This document shows, piece by piece, positions 1 through 5,336 of a stretch of DNA of 5,336 nt. The first letter of the stretch is position 1. Each line of letters starts with the position of its first letter. The notes beneath the pieces are model-generated. The model saw nothing but the letters and a program-made list of their open reading frames with translations. It had not been told where the DNA came from and did not search any database. The position numbers and the translations under genes were made by a program. This stretch comes from Alphaproteobacteria bacterium (GTDB taxonomy: Bacteria > Pseudomonadota > Alphaproteobacteria > UBA3830), in contig JAFQBQ010000204.1 in NCBI GenBank assembly GCA_017416635.1, forward strand, positions 1-5,336. Direction: 5' to 3'.

Positions 1-1269
1 GTTGTTATTTAAAACGCCGATATAATCACTGCTTGCTAAAATTCCCGCTGTGTTTATCAACGCGAAACTGTTCAGCACTCTTGAGGTCGCGCCATCTTTG
101 ATATTTTCCAATTGCACCGCGCTTTTTATTCTGCCCAACGATTCATGGAATACATTACGAATCATGCTTTCATCGATTTTTACGATTCCTTCTATAAAAA
201 ACTCCGCTGCAGTTCCGTAATATTTCGACGTTTGTTCTGTAAGAATTGTCGAAAATTCATTGCCGTTATCACAGCCTCGCAAGTCTTCAAATATTCCGAT
301 GCCTTTAGCCGACTGTGCTTCGATATCAATACACCGAACTAAAACACCGCCATGAACTCGTTCGCCTGCAGCCTCGATTTTCTCGCTGATTCCGATCTCG
401 CTTGAGCTAAGACACAATAATCTCCACGATTTTGTTTTTCTCAATGCCGCGTCTACTGTCATTCTCGATTTCCCTTTTTCGTTCCCGATCATGTAAACGG
501 TCTGTTGAATATCCTTATCGTTTGCCTGCCCAATTTCATCGAGTATCAATGAGCTGTCGTTGTGCTTTTCCGCAACTCCTCCCTGTGCGTTCCCCGTTGC
601 TCGCCATTGCTTGATGTACTTTTTCGGATTACCCCAAACGGACGCAGACACTTTTAAAGCTGTGGTTTTTCCGATTGAAGATCTACCGACCAAATGAAAT
701 ATTGTTGTGTTTATCTCTGGAAAATATCGCAACAAAATCGGAGCTAAAGCAGCGCACAAAGAAAAGGTAAGTAGGCTGTTGTTTTGGCATAAATCAGCGA
801 CCTGTTCTCGCCATTCTTCAAAACTTCCCGAAATTGAATATCCGACATCGTGCAACTCCTGCATAATGAAGTTATTTTTTGAATCACTGATAGAAAACGA
901 AGGGCATAAATAGCTCGTTTCATCTATCCAGCCCGTTTGATTAACCTCAATGTATCGTTTAATTGAATTTCTATCGTTATACAATTTCATCAAGTACTTT
1001 TTGAACTTTGCGCTCTGAATATCAGGACAAAAGCCTTTGTGAACCAGCTCTTTTATTAAGTCCCCAACGTTTGATAACTTTTCATTATCAACATCCATCA
1101 GGCACTCGTCGCCGTTCATATCGTTAAATTCCAAGCGGGTTTTCCAGCTTCTTTCGTCAAAAGTTGTTACGAACCCAACGATTTTTATGTATTCGGAAAT
1201 TTTGATTCCATCACAAAAAATGCCGTCTTCTGTTACTGTAAACTGCGATTCATCTTCACTTTTAGTCAT
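1..1269 (-). CDS. DUF927-family P-loop ATPase of a mobile-element replication module (3' end outside window)
   Basis: The frame is open for 423 codons from the ATG at 1267-1269 to the window edge, with no stop, so the C-terminus lies outside. The protein resembles the DUF927 family, found with Toprim primases on phages, plasmids and integrated elements and thought to be a helicase-like ATPase in replication. Residues 1-180 are a less distinctive N-terminal region. A Walker A motif, GRSSIGKTT, is at about 195-203. A Walker B, SLILDE, is at about 240-245, followed by IGQAN. A sensor-like LLCLSSSEIG is at about 284-293, and arginines in GERVHGGVLVR (about 302-312) could act as fingers. The start is supported by a strong AAGGAGGTG upstream. 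It overlaps the primase end by 8 nt, so translational coupling is likely. The family call rests on motifs and neighbourhood; the DNA substrate and activity are inferred. Confidence 0.82.
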   Translation of the reverse strand, partial: MTKSEDESQFTVTEDGIFCDGIKISEYIKIVGFVTTFDERSWKTRLEFNDMNGDECLMDVDNEKLSNVGDLIKELVHKGFCPDIQSAKFKKYLMKLYNDRNSIKRYIEVNQTGWIDETSYLCPSFSISDSKNNFIMQELHDVGYSISGSFEEWREQVADLCQNNSLLTFSLCAALAPILLRYFPEINTTIFHLVGRSSIGKTTALKVSASVWGNPKKYIKQWRATGNAQGGVAEKHNDSSLILDEIGQANDKDIQQTVYMIGNEKGKSRMTVDAALRKTKSWRLLCLSSSEIGISEKIEAAGERVHGGVLVRCIDIEAQSAKGIGIFEDLRGCDNGNEFSTILTEQTSKYYGTAAEFFIEGIVKIDESMIRNVFHESLGRIKSAVQLENIKDGATSRVLNSFALINTAGILASSDYIGVLNNN

Positions 1270-1801
1270 GAAGCACCTCCTTAAAGCAAGCACTCACGGC
1301 ATCTGAGCCACAAGCCGCATGCAAATCATTAAAATCATTACATTCATGCGTTGGATAGACTATTTCAATTGTATTTACAGCTTGTTTGGCATCTTCCGCT
1401 GCTTTCCTTCCTGCTTCGTCGTTGTCTGCTGCAATGACTATTTTTGAGTTTGGAAATCGCTTGGCAATCTTTTCAACGACACACCTCAAATTACAGACAG
1501 ACATTGCCGCTATAACGTAGCAATCAACGGATTCGGCAATACTTCGAGCTGTCGCATATCCCTCGCATATTACAATGGTTTCCTTTGAAACTCCGTAATC
1601 GGACGCAACATGAAACAATCCTTTAAAAGACTGAGGAAAGAACTTTTCTCCATTTTCCGCTATAAACTGGAGACCTTTAACATTTAAATCGTCTTCAGCC
1701 GTTGGGCAAGAATCGGTTAACGGAACAACAAGCTGAGCGTTTTCCTTATAAAGATTGACTCTTGCATTGCCAATTGATATTTTCCTTGGTTCAAGGGTAG
1801 A
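1262..1801 (-). pseudogene. Toprim-domain (TraC-type) DNA primase, N-terminus lost at an IS
   Basis: The frame is open for 179 residues from the stop at 1802-1804, which belongs to the IS, down to TAA at 1262-1264. Residues 22-60 (AQLVVPLTDS, then LQFIAENGEKFFP) match the segment that precedes Toprim in mobile-element primases. The Toprim fold follows: IVICEGYATA carries the catalytic-type glutamate at about residue 80, and IVIAADNDEAG carries the DxD metal pair at about 126 and 128. No good start codon exists; TTG at 1616-1618 is an internal leucine within the homologous stretch. The family normally has another 100 or more residues upstream, which are missing. Host sequence probably ends near 1787, where the IS repeat begins. 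The Toprim core is intact, but the gene is most likely dead. It normally makes primers for element replication, beside the DUF927 ATPase. Confidence 0.8.
1274..1282 (-). promoter_or_regulatory. Strong Shine-Dalgarno of the DUF927 gene
   Basis: The minus strand reads AAGGAGGTG, with AGGAGG six nucleotides before the ATG at 1267-1269. The site lies inside the last codons of the primase remnant, which encode its KEVLHD ending. It fixes the start of the ATPase gene and means that gene can be translated on its own even though its upstream partner is broken. Confidence 0.85.
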
Positions 1802-1805
1802 TTAG
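1788..1805 (+). repeat. Terminal inverted repeat of IS copy A (transposase 3' side)
   Basis: GGTTCAAGGGTAGATTAG here matches the reverse complement of 2419-2436 at 16 of 18 positions. It also matches the copy B end at 5172-5189 at 17 of 18. The transposase stop codon (1802-1804) lies inside it. Confidence 0.85.
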
Positions 1806-2382
1806 AGAGGATTTTTTCTTAAAAGAGACAACAACAATTTGTAAATATTTTCATGACGATGGTTAAAACGCCATTCTGTTTCCTTCAAGTGTAGTTCGCA
1901 AAAACATCCTCACTATGAGTGACTCTGTAATGCTTTTTGTAGCCAGCGTTCACAAGTCCATCGTAAGCCTTCCACTCATCACTGTAAATTGTCGAATCGC
2001 TTGGTGCAAGCTTTTTTATTATCGGAACGAGTTCAGCCGCTGAGCAATTGTTCACTATCTGCGTGTAAACCTTGTCTCCGCGTTTCTTCATGCCAAAAAC
2101 CTTCATCTTGCCTCCGTCTCCTCGACCTCGTTTACCTCGAACTCTTTTAGCTCCAAAATACGATTCGTCTACATCTATTTCTCCTGAACTAAAGTAGGAT
2201 TCTTTCTTTGCAAGATCGACTATCTTTGCTCTTAATAGTTGAAATATCCTGTTAACCGTCTTCCTTTCGAGCTTCATTAATTCCGACGCCTGAGTCGCTG
2301 TCAAATCATTACAAAACAATTTCAATAACTGTCTAAATTTAACTTCGGAAATATGCGTATGTTTTATATATCTGTTTTTCAT
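1802..2382 (-). pseudogene. IS1595-family transposase with an internal deletion and frameshift
   Basis: The first 163 residues read well: a helix-turn-helix-like N-terminus (about 22-50), then GEIDVDESYFG with the first catalytic Asp at about 72, a basic KRVRGKRGRG stretch, and TIYSDEWKAYDG with the second Asp at about 135. After EDVFAN the frame meets YT and TGA at 1885-1887. The proper C-terminus appears immediately in another frame from about 1898: LHLKETEWRFNHR, then LLLSLLRKNPL, ending with TAA at 1802-1804 inside the terminal repeat. The family block between them (roughly NHINGIESFW to the FYLHLKE region, about 31 residues) is absent. That block contains the third catalytic residue, so the protein cannot transpose. 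The start ATG at 2380-2382 is supported by the same MKNRY start in copy B. No close Shine-Dalgarno is seen; AAGGA lies well upstream. Confidence 0.88.
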
Positions 2383-2418
2383 CTGTGTATCTTAGCTTCC
2401 TTCAACTTTTATAGCAAG

Positions 2419-2436
2419 CTAATCTACCCAAGAACC
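2419..2436 (-). repeat. Terminal inverted repeat of IS copy A (transposase 5' side)
   Basis: The minus strand reads GGTTCTTGGGTAGATTAG, the partner of 1788-1805. The 70 bp from here to the fifth transposase codon match copy B at 5172-5241 at 58 of 70 positions by my count, with no gaps. Confidence 0.85.
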
Positions 2437-2487
2437 AAAATAAAAATCGACCAATATTTCGAATTTTCTCAAAACCTGCATTCGGTG

Positions 2488-2510
2488 TAGTTGTCCTTTG
2501 AAGACGACTA
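2488..2510. other. Possible hairpin over the stop codon of the LRR gene
   Basis: TAGTTGTC and GACGACTA form an 8-bp stem around a 7-nt loop. The pairing is perfect on the plus-strand RNA if one G-U pair is allowed, and has one C-A mismatch on the minus-strand RNA. It covers the TAG stop of the LRR gene. No uridine run follows on the minus strand, so it is a poor intrinsic terminator for that gene. The rest of the 2437-2507 stretch shows no gene I can support. Confidence 0.3.
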
Positions 2511-4106
2511 AAATTTAATTTTCAATTTTGAACGACTTCGTAAGTTTTCAGGAATTTTCCGTAACGGATTGCCCCTGAGATCAAGTTCTTCTAATTTTGT
2601 GAGGCGAGATAACGATTCAGGCAATTCCGTTAATTGGTTATAGGATAAGTTCAACTTTTTCAGATTCGAAAGATTTCCAATTGATTCTGGAATCTCCTTC
2701 AACGAGTTATAAGGTAAACCCCGTCTTTTGGAGTCAGCAAGATTCCCGAGATCGAGCTCTTCTAATTTTGTAAGTTGATATACCGATTCAGGTAATTCAG
2801 TTAACCAATTATTCGACAGTTTCAAACTTTTCAGATTTGAAAGATTTCCAATTGATTCTGGAATCTCCGTCAGCAAGTTATGAGATAAACCCAACTTTTT
2901 CAAATTAACAAGATTCCCAATCGAATCCGGCAACTTAAAAAGCTTGCAATCAGAAATATTTAACGCTGTTAATTTCGATAATCTTCCAATTGACTTCGGC
3001 AAGGACTCAAGCTTACAGTCTGAAATGTTCAAAACGCTTAAGCTCGCAAGATTTCCGAAAGAATAAGGCAAAGATTTCAATTTACAATCAGAAATATTCA
3101 AAACTTCCAATCTTTCTAAATCACCAAACGACTCCGGCAGTGTCTTAATTTTACAATCAGAAATGTTTAAAACTTCCAACTTTTTTAAATTGCCGAACGA
3201 TTCGGGAAGTTCTTTAAAATCTGTATCCGATATGTTCAAAACTTCTAAATTTTTAAACTTTCCGAAATCTTGCGGCAACGGTTCTTTTCTATCCGAAATA
3301 TTTAAAGCTTCGATTTCATCATTATTATCAAAATCGCTAAAACTCGATGATATTATCGACCTTACCTCAGGCGGAAGTGGCGGAATTTTACCAGTTGTTT
3401 TTTCGGAATACGATTCTTCGAAATATTTTTCTATATGCTTACCTTTTTTATGATGACTTGAATAATGAGACATCTTTTTACTGAAATTTTTTACGGAAGG
3501 ACTCGCCGAAATCAGCTTAACCACAGCTACAGGCGGAGTTATCAATCCCAAGCAAATAATTATGTCAGCAATCCACGATACAATATGCTTATCTCGGGAT
3601 TCGTTTAAATAGGCACCGATATTTTCTGGAGTAATCGCAAAATCCGAATTTATTTGATTAGTTCTCTGGAAGTGTTGACGTTTTAAAAATTCATCCGCAA
3701 AAAAAGAGACAAATCCGAAAAAACCGTAAGATAATCCGCATGGGATCGAAGTCGGACGGAAATTTTCTAGCAGATGATATCCTCGCGCGATTCGTTTTTT
3801 CACAATCTGATAGTAAAGAGCATTTCCGAAAAGTCCGAATAAAATATGAGCAAGGAACGGAACCCCTCCGGACATCGCACCAAAAGGTATAAATGGGGTG
3901 AACGCGAAAAGAGGAGCAATCATCGTCCAAACAAAGGAATAAGTAAGCAACAGAGCGATAAAAGAATAAGCATACATTTTTCGATATGCCATCCAAGACG
4001 GTCCGAAAAAAAATGCCGCCCAATTCCAAGTATTCTTTCCAACCGCATCTAATTTCTCAAACGCATCTATATAATATTGTTCGTTCCCACAATATTTTTT
4101 GCTCAT
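2508..4106 (-). CDS. DUF2628-type membrane protein fused to leucine-rich repeats
   Basis: The protein has 532 residues. The N-terminal segment NWAAFFFGPSWMAYRKMY (about 28-45) is the signature of DUF2628-like small membrane proteins. Hydrophobic stretches follow at about 47-68, 72-98, 120-137 and 176-199, so the N-terminal 200 residues are probably embedded in the inner membrane. A basic and polar linker with HH and KK motifs (about 203-262) leads to eleven LRRs from 265 to 527, mostly 23 residues each, of the LPxSIGNLxxL type. The repeat side carries no signal of export, and the positive linker after the last membrane segment suggests it lies in the cytoplasm (inference). LRRs bind proteins, so this looks like a membrane-anchored scaffold or sensor, but the partner is unknown. 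ATG at 4104-4106 follows AAGGTGAG. It lies 76 nt after the acetyltransferase gene on the same strand, probably in one operon. Confidence 0.85.
   Translation of the reverse strand: MSKKYCGNEQYYIDAFEKLDAVGKNTWNWAAFFFGPSWMAYRKMYAYSFIALLLTYSFVWTMIAPLFAFTPFIPFGAMSGGVPFLAHILFGLFGNALYYQIVKKRIARGYHLLENFRPTSIPCGLSYGFFGFVSFFADEFLKRQHFQRTNQINSDFAITPENIGAYLNESRDKHIVSWIADIIICLGLITPPVAVVKLISASPSVKNFSKKMSHYSSHHKKGKHIEKYFEESYSEKTTGKIPPLPPEVRSIISSSFSDFDNNDEIEALNISDRKEPLPQDFGKFKNLEVLNISDTDFKELPESFGNLKKLEVLNISDCKIKTLPESFGDLERLEVLNISDCKLKSLPYSFGNLASLSVLNISDCKLESLPKSIGRLSKLTALNISDCKLFKLPDSIGNLVNLKKLGLSHNLLTEIPESIGNLSNLKSLKLSNNWLTELPESVYQLTKLEELDLGNLADSKRRGLPYNSLKEIPESIGNLSNLKKLNLSYNQLTELPESLSRLTKLEELDLRGNPLRKIPENLRSRSKLKIKF
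2526..3314 (-). repeat. Tandem 69-bp leucine-rich-repeat coding units, with a 171-bp duplication
   Basis: Eleven units encode the LRR array. Repeats 1-6 use the form LEVLNISDCKLKSLP, with Cys at residues 318, 341, 364 and 387, exactly 23 apart, in the position usually held by Asn. Repeats 7-11 use LxLSxNxLTELP with Asn, apart from repeat 9. That repeat contains an extra 11 residues around LADSKRRGLPY. Repeats 7-8 and 9-10 are a segmental duplication offset by 171 bp: a 30-bp stretch at 2668-2697 recurs exactly at 2839-2868. Confidence 0.88.
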
Positions 4107-4109
4107 ATT

Positions 4110-4117
4110 CTCACCTT
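4110..4117 (-). promoter_or_regulatory. Shine-Dalgarno of the LRR gene
   Basis: The minus strand reads AAGGTGAG just before AAT and the ATG at 4104-4106. It supports that start. The 76-nt gap to the upstream acetyltransferase gene (4107-4182) is AT-rich and shows no convincing promoter or terminator. Confidence 0.65.
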
Positions 4118-4182
4118 ATAAATTTTTCGAAACCGCAATCAAATTGTAATACTGAAAGTGTCCTAAAATAAATATATGATAT

Positions 4183-5013
4183 CTATTTTAACGATACGTT
4201 AACAATTCGAAATTCTTTGATTTTTTGAAAACCTATTCTTCGATAAACTCTTTCTCCGGCTTCGCTTGCAGTTAAAACTCCGACATTGCAATTGCAAAAA
4301 TCTTTTGCATATTTTAACGCGTGAACGGTCATATCGGTTCCTATTCCCTTTCTACGAAATTCAGAACGCGTCGTTATATCCCAAATTCCTGCAATATTAT
4401 CCTGTAAAAATAACGCACTGGTCGCTGCTGGAACTCCATCATAAAAACCGATGAAAAGTTTAAGCGCAGAATTCGGATCCAAAATAAACGGCGCAGCTTT
4501 TGTATAAAATTCATCTATCGCAGCTGCATTATCTGGGATAAGTTTTTGGTAAGCCGTGATAAAATTCCGCAATAATTCCGAATCCGAAACCAGCTTAATC
4601 TCCAATTTCTTGCAAGAAATCGAAAAATCCAATTTATCCATCAGAACAGCCATTCCGCTTTCAGTTTCATCGCAGCTTAATCCAATTTTTTCTATATCGC
4701 TTTGAAAATCGCGGTATTCATCATTAAATCCGATCCAAAAAGCGAAAGGCGATTTGCGAGATGAAAAATAATCATGCACGGATTTAACATCTATCGGCGA
4801 TTTTGGATTGCAAACTACGTTGAACATATCACAAGAAATACCGGTGTTAACAACAACTCCGCCCGCCTGCTCAAAAACTTCCGTTTGCATAAGTTTTGGC
4901 AAATACATAAATTTCTCGAGCATGTTTTTGTCTAATTTTTTAGAAAGTGTTTCATGTGATATTTTCATTTTTTTCGTTATTGTATCCGCTCCTCTAGTGT
5001 AGAGTATAATCAT
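4183..5013 (-). CDS. GNAT-family N-acetyltransferase
   Basis: The protein has up to 276 residues. The C-terminal third is a GNAT fold: the acetyl-CoA pyrophosphate loop is RRKGIG at about 220-225, within TTRSEFRRKGIGTDM. Motif B follows as LTASEAGERVYRRIGF (about 247-262). The preceding strand, AGIWDITT, is the usual beta4. Residues 20-135 are an N-terminal region that may shape the substrate pocket and has no motif I recognise. It should transfer an acetyl group from acetyl-CoA to an amine in the cytoplasm; the acceptor cannot be told. The ATG at 5011-5013 overlaps the stop of the upstream gene tail as ATGA, which favours coupled translation. ATG at 4966-4968 (MKISHETL) is an alternative that fits a more typical protein start, but its AGGAG lies about 20 nt away. 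The family call is firm, the start less so. Confidence 0.85.
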   Translation of the reverse strand: MIILYTRGADTITKKMKISHETLSKKLDKNMLEKFMYLPKLMQTEVFEQAGGVVVNTGISCDMFNVVCNPKSPIDVKSVHDYFSSRKSPFAFWIGFNDEYRDFQSDIEKIGLSCDETESGMAVLMDKLDFSISCKKLEIKLVSDSELLRNFITAYQKLIPDNAAAIDEFYTKAAPFILDPNSALKLFIGFYDGVPAATSALFLQDNIAGIWDITTRSEFRRKGIGTDMTVHALKYAKDFCNCNVGVLTASEAGERVYRRIGFQKIKEFRIVNVSLK

Positions 5014-5171
5014 TCTGCTAACTCTTTCAACATTTCCTTGAAAAGATGCTGTGCATCTATTCTCATAAAAATATAAGTGCGTTTATTTTCATTCATCATA
5101 TTGATAGGCTTTGTTTTATCAAAAGCAGGGATAAAATGTGCAATTTTTTCTAATTGACTTTTATTTTCAAA
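5010..5171 (-). pseudogene. 3' tail of an unrecognised gene, cut by IS copy B
   Basis: A minus-strand frame of 53 codons ends at TGA 5010-5012. It begins where the copy B terminal repeat starts, since the next upstream codon in the IS is a stop at 5175-5177. The tail includes ENKSQLEKIAHFIPAFDKT and ends in QHLFKEMLKELAE. It overlaps the acetyltransferase ATG as ATGA, typical of operon partners, which argues that it is real coding sequence. I do not recognise the family. An internal MM about 29 residues from the end could start a short peptide, but no ribosome site stands out. Confidence 0.55.
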
Positions 5172-5241
5172 GGTTCAAGGCTAGATTAGCTTGCGATAAA
5201 AATGGGACGGAGAAAAGATACATAGATGAAAAACAGATATA
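5172..5241 (+). mobile_element. 5' end of a second IS1595-like element, copy B, interrupted
   Basis: These 70 bp match the transposase-5' end of copy A at 58 of 70 positions without gaps. They run from the terminal repeat (5172-5189, GGTTCAAGGCTAGATTAG) to the first codons of the transposase (ATG at 5226-5228, then KNRY). Similarity stops after GATATA at 5236-5241, where an IS630-like end begins. Copy B reads on the plus strand, opposite to copy A. The rest of it may lie beyond the window, past the IS630-type element. Confidence 0.85.
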
Positions 5242-5252
5242 CCGCTTTCCCA

Positions 5253-5281
5253 ATGACATTGCGAAATAAATATACTATAAT
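5253..5281 (+). promoter_or_regulatory. Sigma70-type promoter of the IS630-like transposase
   Basis: A -35 of ATGACA (5253-5258, five of six consensus bases) is followed by a 17-bp spacer and a perfect -10 TATAAT (5276-5281). Transcription would start near 5288, about 20 nt before the transposase ATG. It lies wholly inside the IS end, so the element carries its own promoter. Confidence 0.75.
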
Positions 5282-5308
5282 GATACAAAGCTAAATGGGG
5301 AATTAAAG

Positions 5309-5336
5309 ATGGCGGTTTACAGTGAGGATTTGCGCG
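5309..5336 (+). CDS. IS630-family transposase, first nine codons
   Basis: ATG at 5309-5311 opens MAVYSEDLR and the frame continues off the window edge. The start resembles the common (M)AYSEDLRERVL opening of IS630-type transposases, which leads into a helix-turn-helix DNA-binding domain followed by a DDE catalytic core. A Shine-Dalgarno, TGGGGA at 5296-5301, sits seven nucleotides upstream, and a strong promoter precedes it. Only nine residues are visible, so the family call rests on this short start together with the TA insertion site. Some other helix-turn-helix transposases begin similarly. Confidence 0.65.

Larger units (their letters stand above)
1788..2436 (-). mobile_element. IS1595-family (IS1016/ISXO2-like) insertion sequence, copy A, defective
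   Basis: This element of about 649 bp is bounded by 18-bp imperfect inverted repeats: GGTTCAAGGGTAGATTAG at 1788-1805, and the complement of GGTTCTTGGGTAGATTAG at 2419-2436. The two differ at two positions. Inside is one transposase gene on the minus strand with an internal deletion. I find no 8-bp direct target duplication at the ends, although the family usually makes one. The flanks also do not belong together: a primase fragment on one side and an LRR gene on the other. Rearrangement or deletion through the element is likely. The exact outer boundary is uncertain by about 7 bp, because GGTTC could be part of the target or of the element. The same GGTTC sequence sits at copy B, which favours it being element sequence. 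Confidence 0.85.
5242..5336 (+). mobile_element. Left end of an IS630-family element (continues past the window)
   Basis: The boundary is where homology between copies A and B breaks, directly after a TA dinucleotide at 5240-5241. IS630/Tc1-type elements insert at TA and duplicate it, which fits. The element begins CCGCTTTCCCAATGACATTG and includes a promoter and the first codons of a transposase. The other end and its TA copy are outside the window, so the terminal repeat cannot be verified here. Confidence 0.7.

Noticed and set aside
112..913. Plus-strand open frames at 112-342, 432-614 and 707-913
   Set aside because: They lie antisense to the DUF927 gene, have no recognisable domain and are explained as shadows of it.
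1616..1618. TTG as the start of a 118-residue Toprim protein
   Set aside because: The frame continues upstream with LVVPLTDS and LQFIAENGEKFFP, which belong to the same primase family, so this leucine is internal.
1780..2444. 8-bp target duplication flanking IS copy A
   Set aside because: Flanks TTTTCCTT and AAAATAAA do not match directly. Shifting the border gives only the inverted GGTTC sequence.
2437..2507. Remnant coding sequence (a frame reading PNAGFEKIRNIGRFLFW toward the IS)
   Set aside because: It is short, runs into the IS end and has no family I can recognise. It is also not the missing primase N-terminus.
2526..3314. Regular repeats that might be a CRISPR array
   Set aside because: The 69-bp period encodes 23-residue LRRs in frame. 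Units are diverged and there are no unique spacers.
3163..3453. Plus-strand frame of 96 codons opposite the LRR gene
   Set aside because: Its repetitive, Ser/Phe/Leu-rich sequence is the complement of the LRR codons.
4107..4182. Promoter for the LRR gene (TTGATT with TATAAG)
   Set aside because: The -10 would sit against the Shine-Dalgarno, leaving almost no leader. Co-transcription with the acetyltransferase is simpler.
4183..5013. GNAT toxin of a toxin-antitoxin pair
   Set aside because: The protein is longer than typical GNAT toxins (about 160-190 residues) and no ribbon-helix-helix antitoxin is visible next to it.

Overview
This low-GC bacterial window is an accessory, insertion-sequence-scarred region. 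All host genes read on the minus strand. It carries the remains of a phage- or plasmid-type replication module, a 2.7-kb cargo block, and three insertion-sequence (IS) pieces. Canonical Shine-Dalgarno sequences and a sigma70-type promoter show it is bacterial. The gene families are too widely shared to name a genus, so I leave the host unassigned.

Positions 1-1801 hold a two-gene operon of the mobile-element replication type. The first gene is a TraC/Toprim-type primase that has lost its N-terminus. The second is a DUF927-family P-loop ATPase that overlaps the primase end by 8 nt and runs off the left edge. Positions 1788-2436 are an IS1595-family (IS1016/ISXO2-like) element (copy A) whose transposase is broken by an internal deletion of roughly 94 nt. 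This element forms the upstream border of the primase remnant.

Positions 2437-5171 hold the cargo. In transcription order these are the 3' tail of an unrecognised gene, a GNAT N-acetyltransferase coupled to it by an ATGA overlap, and, 76 nt further on, a 532-residue protein joining a DUF2628-type membrane region to about eleven leucine-rich repeats. The spacing suggests one operon that has lost its first gene's start.

Positions 5172-5241 are the first 70 bp of a second IS1595-like element (copy B), in opposite orientation to copy A. It is cut at a TA dinucleotide by the start of an IS630-type element, which has a clear promoter and the first nine codons of its transposase before the window ends. 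The cargo is therefore bracketed by two diverging IS1595-like ends, like a decayed composite transposon, with a later element nested in one flank.

The least ordinary gene is the DUF2628-LRR fusion, with its cysteine ladder and internal 171-bp duplication. I see no CRISPR array, tRNA or rRNA, and no convincing new multi-gene system.
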